A DNA stretch of 64,000 nucleotides from NCBI GenBank assembly GCA_003598065.1, contig QZKR01000084.1, forward strand, positions 1 to 64,000, written 5' to 3'. Below the pieces are notes generated by a model. That model was not told the origin of the DNA. It searched no databases and saw nothing but the letters and a program-made list of their open reading frames with translations. Source of the DNA: Myxococcales bacterium. GTDB lineage: Bacteria > Myxococcota_A > SURF-8. This document shows positions 54,372 to 62,174 of this stretch, piece after piece. Position 1 is the first letter of the stretch; each line of letters begins with the position of its first letter. The translations under genes were made by a program, and so were the position numbers.

Positions 54372-55022
54372 TCAATTCAGGAGTCCGAGCCAGTCGCCGA
54401 GCATAAAATCCAGACGGCCCACCAAAAGTGAAACGCGCGCCATCACCGTGTAACCGAAGGCCGCGCCGAACGAGACCATCAGGAACCAGACGCCGACGCG
54501 GGCCACGCACCCCGTCGCGCCCTTGTGCTCCCTGGAGAAGAAGAAATAGGTGAGCGCGGAGAGCACGCCGGCGACGATGACGACGTTGTTGAGCGAAGCC
54601 CAGAGGTCGAACCGTCTCGCCGCGCCTTCGCCCGAGAAGACGACGAGCGGCACGATCGTCGCGGCGATCTGATGGAGCAGGTTCTCTTTCATGAAGCTGA
54701 TGAAAAAGATGCCGCTGTAGGTTCCGATGACGAAGCTGATCGCGTAGCGGCTCACCCAGCCGACGCCCTTGAACAACCGCAACAGCATCGACAGGCCGAG
54801 CAGGGCGGGGATAAGATAGATCCAGCGGCCTTCTTGAAGGTTCGTCACCAGCTTCGGGACGATGACGTTCCAGATTTCCATCGTGAACAGATAGCCCGCC
54901 GATACGCCGACGAACAGCGCTTCCGTGAATTTGTAGAGCGGGTTGTCCTTATAGAGGAAGGACCAGATGCCGAGGGTGAGGATGGCGCCGATCCACACGC
55001 CGAAATCGTGGCTCAGCTCCAT
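54372..55022 (-). CDS. six-helix membrane protein of the DUF6754 cluster
   Basis: 216 residues, about six membrane helices: SHDFGVWIGAILTLGIWSFLYKDNPLYKFTEALFVGVSAGY pattern at the N-terminus, then WIYLIPALLGLSMLLRL, YAISFVIGTYSGIFFISFM, VVIVAGVLSALTYFFF and the last helix near 175-195. ATG 55022 overlaps the previous stop by ten bases. It belongs to a cluster seen in diverse bacteria with DUF6754; function unknown. Confidence 0.8.
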   Translation of the reverse strand: MELSHDFGVWIGAILTLGIWSFLYKDNPLYKFTEALFVGVSAGYLFTMEIWNVIVPKLVTNLQEGRWIYLIPALLGLSMLLRLFKGVGWVSRYAISFVIGTYSGIFFISFMKENLLHQIAATIVPLVVFSGEGAARRFDLWASLNNVVIVAGVLSALTYFFFSREHKGATGCVARVGVWFLMVSFGAAFGYTVMARVSLLVGRLDFMLGDWLGLLN

Positions 55023-55909
55023 CGCGCCCTCCCTTCCTGCCGGCGGGCGCGCCGCTCGCGGAAGTAGGCGATGTTGCCGATGAGGACGAAGATGAGAATC
55101 AGGACGTGCGCGACGGACTGCGCGGGCATGTAGGCCAGCGCCTGCCCGCGGTCGATGCCGAGGCCCAAGAGCTGCTCGTAGTCCGCGCCGCCCTTCAGCC
55201 CGCCCAGGAAGCCCTTGATCTGGCCGGAATTCAGGTAGGGGTAGGTCTCGGCGGCCATGACGGCCGTGCTCGCCGCGATGACGCGGAAACGGGGGTTGCT
55301 CGGTTTGGCGAACATCACCCAGGCCGCGCCGATCGGCGAACCGGCCGGGCCGCCGGCGGCGAACTCGCTGACCAGCGCCACCTCCTCGAAATCACGGACC
55401 TTGCGCATCAACGGCAGGTCCGCGAGCCGCGAACCGAACATATCGCGCGGGAAGGTCATGTGAATGTCGCGGTTCATCCCCTTGACGACGAGCATGAAGC
55501 CCGACATGAAGCCCAGATGCGCGTAATCGCGGCCGTAGGCGAGGCGCCGGGTTGCGAACTCCGGCTCCGCAAGAACTTCGCGCATGGCGTTGTCCATCAG
55601 CGGCGGAGCCTGGACCCACAAACCGACGGTGACGATTTTCGCCTGTTTGCGAAACGCGTGGCGGATCGACGCCTTGAGCATCGGCTTGATTTCCGGCGAG
55701 GTGGCGGGATCGTAGACGCCGGCGAGGATGACGACTTCGCCGGGTTTCAGTTTTTCCATCTCCTCGAAATACTGCCTGGCGTAATGACCGGGCTTGATCG
55801 GGATGGAGAAAGTGAAGAGCAGGGTCGCGGCCACGGCGAAGCCCATCAAGAGAAAAATAATCCGCCGATCGAGGGCGAAAGGGTTGAAGGGGGAACGCGG
55901 CGCGGCCAT
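55013..55909 (-). CDS. membrane-anchored protein of the DUF6754 cluster
   Basis: 298 residues. N-terminal helix (about 17-36), a soluble domain, and a C-terminal helix (about 266-285). The soluble domain contains PGEVVILAGVYDPATSPEIKPML, RDYAHLGFMSGFMLVVKGMNRDIHMTFP and GLKGGADYEQLLGLGIDRGQA, a conserved pattern I associate with this cluster but with no known activity. TGATG overlap with the upstream gene. Confidence 0.8.
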   Translation of the reverse strand: MAAPRSPFNPFALDRRIIFLLMGFAVAATLLFTFSIPIKPGHYARQYFEEMEKLKPGEVVILAGVYDPATSPEIKPMLKASIRHAFRKQAKIVTVGLWVQAPPLMDNAMREVLAEPEFATRRLAYGRDYAHLGFMSGFMLVVKGMNRDIHMTFPRDMFGSRLADLPLMRKVRDFEEVALVSEFAAGGPAGSPIGAAWVMFAKPSNPRFRVIAASTAVMAAETYPYLNSGQIKGFLGGLKGGADYEQLLGLGIDRGQALAYMPAQSVAHVLILIFVLIGNIAYFRERRARRQEGRARWS

Positions 55910-57414
55910 CAGTCGCCTCCCAGGTAGCCGCGCTCCAGGCCGAGGATGATTTTCAGCGCGGTGGAGATGACGCCCAGGGCGACGCCGATCATGATGGCGC
56001 GCTGGCTGGCCATGTTGGGATAGATCATGATCCAGTCGGCGATGTCCGACATCTGCAGCCATTCCGGCAGCCAGGCGGTGAGCGTGTCGCCCAGCGGAAT
56101 CTGGCCGAGCATGACGACGAACCCCGCCAGGAGCAGCAGCAGCGCCTCGGGGCTATGGGCGCGAAAGGCGCGGTAGGCGGCGGACGCGATGAAGAAGGCC
56201 AGAAGCGCGAACATCGTCGAAGAGAGGGGAGAATAGACGTTGTCGAAGATCCACTGGAAGGAGCTGCCCTTCTCCAGCGACGGAAGGTGGAAAGCCGGCT
56301 CCAGCCCGCCCGCGCCGAACAGCGAATTGACCGCCGCCGCGAAAGCCGCCGGCGCCATCTCGCCGCGCTCGACATGACGCAACGCCAGTTCGGCGACGGC
56401 GCGTCCCAACAAGCTCATTTCTCCCTCTAGCGGCGAAAATAACCCTTCCGCCGCGTTCCGGCTTGCGAAAGCGCGAACCGCTTCGACCGGCGTCAGCGCG
56501 GCGTCCGGATCATTGATCCTCGCCGCCTCGACCGCCGCGCGGGCGTTCTTGACGCCGCGCTCGACAAGCGCCGGCAAGACGATTTCGCCCGCGCCTTCCA
56601 GGTCGATCGGTTCGCCGAAAAGTTCGACGCGGCCCGAGAGCAGCGGCGCGGCCGCCTCGCGCGCCGCAGGAAGCAGGGAGCGCGGATCGACGCCATCGGG
56701 AACGTTGACGGCCTCCGCCAATGCCGCCGCAAAGACGCCGTTATCCGCGAGCAGGTCGAGCAGGTTCGTCGCATAGTCCTCCACGGCCCGCGCCGCCGGC
56801 AGCACGCCGCGCACGAGGCGGTCCGCCTCGGCTTCGGTTTTTGCGGCGAGACGGTCGAACCGCTGGCGATCGACGCCGGATGTGGCGAAGAGACGCGCAA
56901 ACGGCTCCTCGCGGATGCGGCCCCGCCGCACGAGGGATTCCACGTCGGCCGGATCGGCGCGATGGCGGGCGAAAAACGATTCCTCCAGCGCCAGGTCAGG
57001 GTTGCGCGTTTTGGCGATCAGGGCGGCGGCCAGATCCGCCGTCTCTTCCGGCAGGCCGTCGCGGCGGGCCGCGTCCTCGGCGATCGTTCGCACCAGCCGG
57101 CTGTTGTCGGCGAGAAGTCTGCCGGCGAGCGCCCGATCTTCGCCGGGGTTGAAGAGGCCGGCGAAGACGGTGGCGGCGAACGCCAGGACGGTGACGGCGG
57201 CGTAACCCCAGCCGGCCTGCCGCCGCGCCGCCTTGCGGATGTTCGAATAGAAGAGGCTTAGAAGCCCGAGAATCATGGTGAAGACGATGACGATCAGCGC
57301 GAAGTCGTTCAGGATCTGATCGAGCGTGTTGATCGGCGGATGGGGGATGAACGCCTGGAGAATAAGAAACACGCCCATGACGGCGGTGATCAGCAGCGGC
57401 AGTTCGCGTTTCAT
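55909..57414 (-). CDS. large membrane protein of the DUF6754 cluster
   Basis: 501 residues. Two N-terminal helices (about 8-25 and 36-57) and a third near 70-90; a long helical, Ala/Glu/Arg-rich extracytoplasmic middle (about 95-350); and a C-terminal membrane part with SSFQWIFDNVYSPLSSTMFALLAFFIASAAYRAFRA pattern, GFVVMLGQIPLG and two more helices. The C-terminal block is what is usually conserved; the helical middle looks like an insertion specific to this lineage. Function unknown. Confidence 0.82.
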   Translation of the reverse strand: MKRELPLLITAVMGVFLILQAFIPHPPINTLDQILNDFALIVIVFTMILGLLSLFYSNIRKAARRQAGWGYAAVTVLAFAATVFAGLFNPGEDRALAGRLLADNSRLVRTIAEDAARRDGLPEETADLAAALIAKTRNPDLALEESFFARHRADPADVESLVRRGRIREEPFARLFATSGVDRQRFDRLAAKTEAEADRLVRGVLPAARAVEDYATNLLDLLADNGVFAAALAEAVNVPDGVDPRSLLPAAREAAAPLLSGRVELFGEPIDLEGAGEIVLPALVERGVKNARAAVEAARINDPDAALTPVEAVRAFASRNAAEGLFSPLEGEMSLLGRAVAELALRHVERGEMAPAAFAAAVNSLFGAGGLEPAFHLPSLEKGSSFQWIFDNVYSPLSSTMFALLAFFIASAAYRAFRAHSPEALLLLLAGFVVMLGQIPLGDTLTAWLPEWLQMSDIADWIMIYPNMASQRAIMIGVALGVISTALKIILGLERGYLGGD

Positions 57415-57421
57415 GCCCGCT

Positions 57422-58696
57422 TTAGTCCATTACCGTAAAGAGGCTGCGCACGGCGTCCGTCCACTCCGGATGGCCGGCGATCTGGCCCGCCGTCGCCGCC
57501 AGAATCCCGAAAATGAGCGCCGCCGCCGCCGTCAGCTTGCCGTAGTCCTGGCCCTTCAAGCTGCCCAGGAGGCGCGGTTCCTTGGAGAGATAGGCCGAGG
57601 CGGCGAACAATTCTTCGCCGATCAGCGTGTAATCGCAGGCGGCGATGAAGAACGGCAGTTGAGCCACCGCCGCCGTGCCGGCGATCTGGATGGCGCCGAC
57701 GCCATGGCCCGTTTCGGCGAGGAGCAGCGATTCGGCGAAGAACGCGCCCTGATAGAAGATCGCCGCCGGACGGTCGCGCAGCATCAAGCCGCCCACGGCG
57801 GCGGCGTAACCGAACTGGTCGTCGGTGATGTAGTGGACGATTTCCTCGCGGTAGTCTTCCGGGCGGCCGCTGGCCAGAAACGCCTCTCGCACCGCTTCGC
57901 GGCCGGCGACCATCACCATCGAGCGAGCCGTCGGCACGTCGATTTCGGACTGCTGCGTCGCGGCGACGCGCGCCACACGGCCCAGGATCGTCAGGCCGGC
58001 GATCGTCTGCGGGTCGTCCACGTCCATGATGCCGGGGACGAAGAGAATCTTTTTGCCCATTTCCGATGCCCGGCCCACGGCCTCGTCGATGGCGTCCAGG
58101 CTGCGAATGCGGCGGATGAACAACGGCCGGCCCTGCGCCGCGAGCCGGATGAAAGCGATGATGAGCCCCGAGATGACGATCGCCGCGATGAAGAGGTTGA
58201 GCCGGCCCAGGTTGAACCAGCTTGCCGGCGCGAAGACCGGCCCGACGACCGGCGTATCCCGGTATTGTTCGCCGCGATAGACGCGGACGAAAAAATACGC
58301 CCGCCGGGGGCCGATCGCATGGCGGAGCGTCGTGTCGCGCAACGGGAGCAGGCTTTCGACGGGCTCGAAATCTTCGAGGACGGGCGTTCGGCCCTCCACG
58401 GCGGCCCGCCAAAGCTCGGCGCGCTCGATTTTCCTTCCCGCTTCGCCCTCCGGCCAGTAAAGGTTCACCACGACATCGCCGCCGGAGTCGCTGGGCTGAT
58501 CGGTCACAACCAAACCCGGGAAGGGCAATTCCTCCAGACTCGGCGGCGGCGCAAAGAGGCGCAGCAGCTCGTCGATCAGCGCCGCTTCGGGAACGGGCGG
58601 CTCCTCCATCCCCTGAGCGAGGGCGGCGGAAGCGGCCGCCGCCAGCGCGACCGCCGTCATCCCCATTCGAAGCCATCTGGTCGGACGAATGCGCAC
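57422..58696 (-). CDS. DUF6754-domain membrane protein with fibronectin-like N-terminus
   Basis: 424 residues. Signal peptide (ALAAAASAALAQ); a beta-sandwich like fibronectin III (about 60-155, ERAELWRAAVEGRTP ... YFFVRVYRG); a membrane helix (about 170-190); then the DUF6754 domain (about 200-395): RRIRSLDAIDEAVGRASEMGKKILFVPGIMD, TIAGLTILGRVARVAA, a DVP loop; and a last helix. GTG start immediately follows the TGA of the small upstream gene with no gap. Function unknown; the domain looks cytoplasmic and enzyme-like. Confidence 0.85.
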   Translation of the reverse strand: MRIRPTRWLRMGMTAVALAAAASAALAQGMEEPPVPEAALIDELLRLFAPPPSLEELPFPGLVVTDQPSDSGGDVVVNLYWPEGEAGRKIERAELWRAAVEGRTPVLEDFEPVESLLPLRDTTLRHAIGPRRAYFFVRVYRGEQYRDTPVVGPVFAPASWFNLGRLNLFIAAIVISGLIIAFIRLAAQGRPLFIRRIRSLDAIDEAVGRASEMGKKILFVPGIMDVDDPQTIAGLTILGRVARVAATQQSEIDVPTARSMVMVAGREAVREAFLASGRPEDYREEIVHYITDDQFGYAAAVGGLMLRDRPAAIFYQGAFFAESLLLAETGHGVGAIQIAGTAAVAQLPFFIAACDYTLIGEELFAASAYLSKEPRLLGSLKGQDYGKLTAAAALIFGILAATAGQIAGHPEWTDAVRSLFTVMD

Positions 58697-58864
58697 TCAA
58701 GCCCCTTCGACGATCTCGACGTCGGCGCGCGGCGCGGCGACCTCCCGGCCGCGAAAAATCCGCCGGTGCTCGTCGCCGACTTTCTCGAAAAGCATGGCCT
58801 TCGTCGTGGCGCCGCCGCAATCGGTGGCCACAATCACCGCGATGTCGTCCGGCTTCGGAGGCAT
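58697..58864 (-). pseudogene. 55-residue remnant of a MutL (GlmL)-like actin-fold protein
   Basis: The product begins MPPKPDD and has VIVATDCGGATTKAMLFEKVGDEHRRIFRGR, the first phosphate-binding strand-turn of the MutL/GlmL family (600 or so residues, found in glutamate mutase and in some DUF6754 clusters). It stops after VEIVEGA, and the DUF6754 gene follows without a base between. A chaperone of this size cannot function, so it is probably a truncated gene retained as the operon's first ORF, or a short leader. ATG 58864 is used because the promoter start (near 58887) lies after the alternative ATG at 58903. Confidence 0.5.
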
Positions 58865-58893
58865 CTCCCCTCGCGTATTCGCTAAGCGCCCGG

Positions 58894-58923
58894 AAACTAT
58901 CATTTAGGGGAAGAACGAGTCAA
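58894..58923 (-). promoter_or_regulatory. promoter of the DUF6754 cluster
   Basis: Minus-strand TTGACT (complement of 58918-58923), 18-base spacer, TAGTTT (complement of 58894-58899). It would drive the MutL remnant and the four membrane genes. Confidence 0.45.
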
Positions 58924-58951
58924 ACTTATTCGGGGCATTCTCCGGACTTGA

Positions 58952-58982
58952 AACGAAAACGGCCCGGCGGATCGCCGGGCCG
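58952..58982 (-). terminator. terminator of the winged-helix regulator gene
   Basis: Ten-bp stem CGGCCCGGCG/CGCCGGGCCG with a three-base loop, followed on the minus strand by TTTTCGTTT. 23 bases after the regulator's stop. Confidence 0.65.
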
Positions 58983-59005
58983 CGGAATCGCTGGCGAGCG
59001 AATGG

Positions 59006-59671
59006 CTACTCCATTTCAAGAGCCGTTTCACCACGGATTTTTTTTGCGGCGTTTTTTTTGGCGGAAGCGTCGAGAAGTTCGTTGACGGACGGCCCTTTCA
59101 GCTTCGTCCATTCCCGTTCGAAGCGTTCGCGAGCCGAGATCGTCGCCAGATGTTTGGACGCGAGGTCGTTCAGGTCGGCGATTTCGCCCTTGACCTGGCA
59201 GCCGAAGCGCATGGTGATCGCCTCGTCCACCAGCGTTGCGACTTCTTTAGTAGGAAAGCCCTTCTTTTCCTCGACGAGCAGGAGATAGTTCACCGCCTCG
59301 CTTTTACGCGACGGAACGAGCTTATACCAGATGGCGACAAGGCCGACATGAGCGCGGGTGCCATGCTGAACGATTTTCGCGATTTCCCTGTGAACCAGAC
59401 GCTCCTGCTCGAAGATCGGGCGCAGCAGTTCCCAAACCACCTTGTGCTCGCGATTGAGCGTGTAGGAGTAAGCGCGACCGACGGCTTTGCGGAACAAGGC
59501 CTTGTTTTTGACGAGGCTGTCCAGACTCAACTGGCAGGAGCGGGGCGATATGCCCGCCGTGGCGGCGATGCGCCGGCCCGTCATGGCGTCGTCGGACTCG
59601 AACAGCACGCGGAGAATTTCCACTTTCGAGGTCGTGCCCAGCAGGTAATTGAGTATACGACTTTGTTTCAT
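59006..59671 (-). CDS. winged-helix regulator with degenerate nucleotidyltransferase-like domain
   Basis: 221 residues. N-terminal winged helix (about 6-75): YLLGTTSKVEILRVLFES, TGRRIAATAGISPRSCQLSLDSL and AVGRAYSYTLNREHKVVWELLRPIFE, as in wHTH-nucleotidyltransferase fusions. The following segment (about 107-135) aligns by position with the polbeta-like fold, but the catalytic GS and DxD residues are missing (VAIWYKLVPSRKSEAVNYLLLV). A basic helical tail (about 185-221) ends the protein. I infer a DNA-binding regulator. The palindrome at 59699-59722 lies just upstream. Start 59671, with GAGG before it. Confidence 0.72.
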   Translation of the reverse strand: MKQSRILNYLLGTTSKVEILRVLFESDDAMTGRRIAATAGISPRSCQLSLDSLVKNKALFRKAVGRAYSYTLNREHKVVWELLRPIFEQERLVHREIAKIVQHGTRAHVGLVAIWYKLVPSRKSEAVNYLLLVEEKKGFPTKEVATLVDEAITMRFGCQVKGEIADLNDLASKHLATISARERFEREWTKLKGPSVNELLDASAKKNAAKKIRGETALEME

Positions 59672-59698
59672 CGGTCGGCCTCGCAAAAGCGTTTTACG

Positions 59699-59722
59699 AC
59701 AAATGACAACTTTGTCACTTGT
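59699..59722. promoter_or_regulatory. imperfect 24-bp palindrome upstream of the winged-helix gene
   Basis: ACAAATGACAA-CT-TTGTCACTTGT, eleven-base arms with one mismatch; the core TGACAA-CT-TTGTCA is perfect. Location 28 bases before the start is right for autoregulation. Confidence 0.5.
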
Positions 59723-59896
59723 GTTCCCCAGTAAACTGATTTGGACTTCCTGCGCATCTGCTGACACAACTGTTAACAAAAAGGGCTACACTTGTCCAGA
59801 GGAAAACACCATCCGGCGAAAAAAATCCCCGTGACCGCTATAGGGTAAATACTTATATATTTCGCGGTGTTGCGCTGATGGATAGGATCGCGGTAA

Positions 59897-61300
59897 TCAG
59901 CCGGTGGTTTCGCGGCGCTTCCGGAGATGTTGTTTGGCCACGGTCGAGAGAATGATCGCCGCGCCCAGACCGGCAGGAATGAGCATATAAGGCAGCTTGC
60001 CGAACAGGGCGAAGACGAAAATCATGAAGATGAAGAAATCACGCTTGGCTACATACTTCAATGCGGCCATGAAACGCACGACAAATCGGTTGTCCTGCAG
60101 ACTGTCGGACTTGTTGAACTCGTAATCGATGGCCATGACGTCGCCGCTCTTGGTGTATAGGATGATGTAAGAGTACATCAGCGGCGTGATGACGGCGTAA
60201 CAGGCGAGAGTGAGCACGCCTAAAACCCATAGCCACCCCGGTTCCGCCCTGCCTTGGAAGATCGCGTAGGTGAGCGCGGCGAAAAACGAGAAATTGCTGA
60301 TGTCGTCGATCACCGTGTCGATCCATTCGCCGTACTTGGAGAATTGATATTTGAGCCGCGCCAGCTCGCCGTCCACGCCATCGACGATCGAGGCGAATTG
60401 AAACAAGGCCGCGCCCAGCAGCATCCACCAGTACCCGCCGTGCGTCACCATCCAGACGGCGACGAAGGCGAACAGCAGCGTCGAAGCCGAGGCCATGTTG
60501 GGCGTGACGGGCGTATTGGCCAGATAACGCGAAATGGGGATCGAAATGTTGCGGTTGATGGTGCGGCTGATGACGCCGTCGATGGGCTTGCGTAGAGCGT
60601 TCAGCAATCGCTTTTCGGCGTCGGCGATGTCGGCCCGGCGGCCCACGGCCAACCCCCATGAGGAATCGACGGTCGTCCATTCCACGCCGCCGGCCTGAGC
60701 GGCCTGATCCAGCGCGTCGATCAGTCGGCCCCCGGATTCCTGGAGGCGCGTCAGCAAGCCTTTGGAAATCAACCCCGCTCCCTCGAAAGGCCGGCGAACG
60801 CCTTTCGGCAGCCGCACCCGCCAGCGTTCGTCCTCCTGATAGGTTTCGGCGGCTTCCCAGCGGCTGCTGGTTGGGGCTATGGCCAGGCGCGCCTCGACTT
60901 CCAGCGGCTTGGCGGCCAACGCCTTCAGGTACGCGGCCGGCGACACCCAGTCGCTGCGACAGATGAAAGCCGGCCCGGACAAAGCGGCGGCGGCGCGCAT
61001 CAGAGCCGTTTCGGCCGGCAAGGTTCCGCCGTAGAAATGGAACGTGGTTCGGTGGGTGATGCGAAAGTCGCTTTTCACCGCCGCCTCTGCCGCGCGCCAA
61101 CGCTCCGGGAGCACGACAACGGAATTCTGGACGCCCGCGTCCTGCAACTGACGCAGCGTGCGGACGATGAGCGGCGCGCCAAGCAGCCTGAAAAGAGGAT
61201 CGACCGAGGCCTCGGGAGTTTCCGGTGGAAGCGCGAAGGCGATCTCGGGCGCCGTCACCAGCGCCTCGCCGATCGACGTGGCCAGTTCGGGAGTAGTCAT
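59897..61300 (-). CDS. CDP-alcohol phosphotransferase fused to a degenerate NTP-transferase domain
   Basis: 467 residues. The N-terminal 240 residues keep the NTP-transferase fold pattern (PLFRLLGAPLIVRTLRQLQDAGVQNSVVVLP) but lack the GxGxR nucleotide loop. The C-terminal part (about 255-467, six membrane helices) has the CDP-alcohol phosphatidyltransferase motif: Asp307, Gly308, Asp310, Gly311, Ala314, Arg315, Gly324, Asp328 and Asp332. Architecture resembles the bifunctional IPCT-DIPPS enzyme of di-myo-inositol-phosphate synthesis, with the cytidylyltransferase half decayed and its job apparently taken by the next gene upstream, 18 bases away. Product: a phosphodiester such as a phosphoinositol or other polar lipid. 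Start 61300 with AAGGA before it. Confidence 0.85.
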   Translation of the reverse strand: MTTPELATSIGEALVTAPEIAFALPPETPEASVDPLFRLLGAPLIVRTLRQLQDAGVQNSVVVLPERWRAAEAAVKSDFRITHRTTFHFYGGTLPAETALMRAAAALSGPAFICRSDWVSPAAYLKALAAKPLEVEARLAIAPTSSRWEAAETYQEDERWRVRLPKGVRRPFEGAGLISKGLLTRLQESGGRLIDALDQAAQAGGVEWTTVDSSWGLAVGRRADIADAEKRLLNALRKPIDGVISRTINRNISIPISRYLANTPVTPNMASASTLLFAFVAVWMVTHGGYWWMLLGAALFQFASIVDGVDGELARLKYQFSKYGEWIDTVIDDISNFSFFAALTYAIFQGRAEPGWLWVLGVLTLACYAVITPLMYSYIILYTKSGDVMAIDYEFNKSDSLQDNRFVVRFMAALKYVAKRDFFIFMIFVFALFGKLPYMLIPAGLGAAIILSTVAKQHLRKRRETTG

Positions 61301-61318
61301 GTTTCAGTCCTTAGGCGT

Positions 61319-62080
61319 TCAGTCGGGAAAGCGAATCAGGCCTTTGTCGAGCATCATCTCGGCGTGGCGCAGGGTCTCGACCGTGTCGGCGTCCTGCCAC
61401 AGGGCCGCGCCGACGTCGAAATATCCGAAGCGGCCGGCCTCGCCCAGGCGGCGCATGCCGTCGGAAAGCGAGCAGTCGCCTTTTTCCGCAAAAGCCGCCG
61501 ACAGCGTGCCGAAAATTTCGGGCAGGCAGGAGAAAAGCCCGATATCGACGGCGTTGTAGTCGGTCAGATTCTTGCCGATGGCGACAATCCGTTCGCCCTC
61601 CGTTTTGACCTTCGTTGCGTCGTCGAGGTCGAACACCTGATCGATTTTGCGGTCGATGCAGAGGCGGACGGCCATGTCGCGGGGACCCTCGGCCACGAGC
61701 GACGCCACGATGCCGAGGTCGAAGGCGTGGTCGGACATGGACAGCAAGAAAGGCTCCTCCACGAGCGGTTCGGCGGCGAGCGCCGAGACGCCATTGGCCA
61801 GATCGTCCCATCGCGGGTTGTAAATTGTATCGACCTTGATTTTCAGCTGCGGACCCAGCATGTGGACGAGGGTTTCAACGCGCTCCCGCAGATAGCCGGT
61901 GACGACCACGACGCGGCGGATGCCAGCCTTGGCCAGCGTGCGGATGACGCGGGCGATCATCGGCTGGCCTTTCAGGGGGATCAACGGCTTGGAAATCGGC
62001 GCGCCGTCCACGGAGAGAGACTGAATACGGCTGCCCCAGCCGGCCGCGAGAATCACCGCCGCTTCGCACCTCGCCGCCAT
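61319..62080 (-). CDS. NTP-transferase, IPCT-like (inositol-1-phosphate or similar cytidylyltransferase)
   Basis: 253 residues. Nucleotide loop AAVILAAGWGSRI, SKPLIPLKGQPMIARVIRTLAKAGI, metal/sugar-phosphate region LLSMSDHAFDL, and DLDDATKVKTEGERIVAIGKNLTDYNAVDIGLF, which is the pattern of IPCT-type cytidylyltransferases. ATG 62080 is chosen over GTG 62086 because AAGGAGGT (complement of 62087-62094) lies at the right distance. It presumably supplies the CDP-activated polyol used by the adjacent phosphotransferase. Exact substrate is inferred, not proven. Confidence 0.85.
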   Translation of the reverse strand: MAARCEAAVILAAGWGSRIQSLSVDGAPISKPLIPLKGQPMIARVIRTLAKAGIRRVVVVTGYLRERVETLVHMLGPQLKIKVDTIYNPRWDDLANGVSALAAEPLVEEPFLLSMSDHAFDLGIVASLVAEGPRDMAVRLCIDRKIDQVFDLDDATKVKTEGERIVAIGKNLTDYNAVDIGLFSCLPEIFGTLSAAFAEKGDCSLSDGMRRLGEAGRFGYFDVGAALWQDADTVETLRHAEMMLDKGLIRFPD

Positions 62081-62174
62081 GCGCACCTCCTTCGCCGTTT
62101 GCCGATGGTGTCCCCCGGGCGTGGCCCTTCATTAGCGGGCGGGGGACGGTTTGTCAAGATTCCGCCGGCCTACC

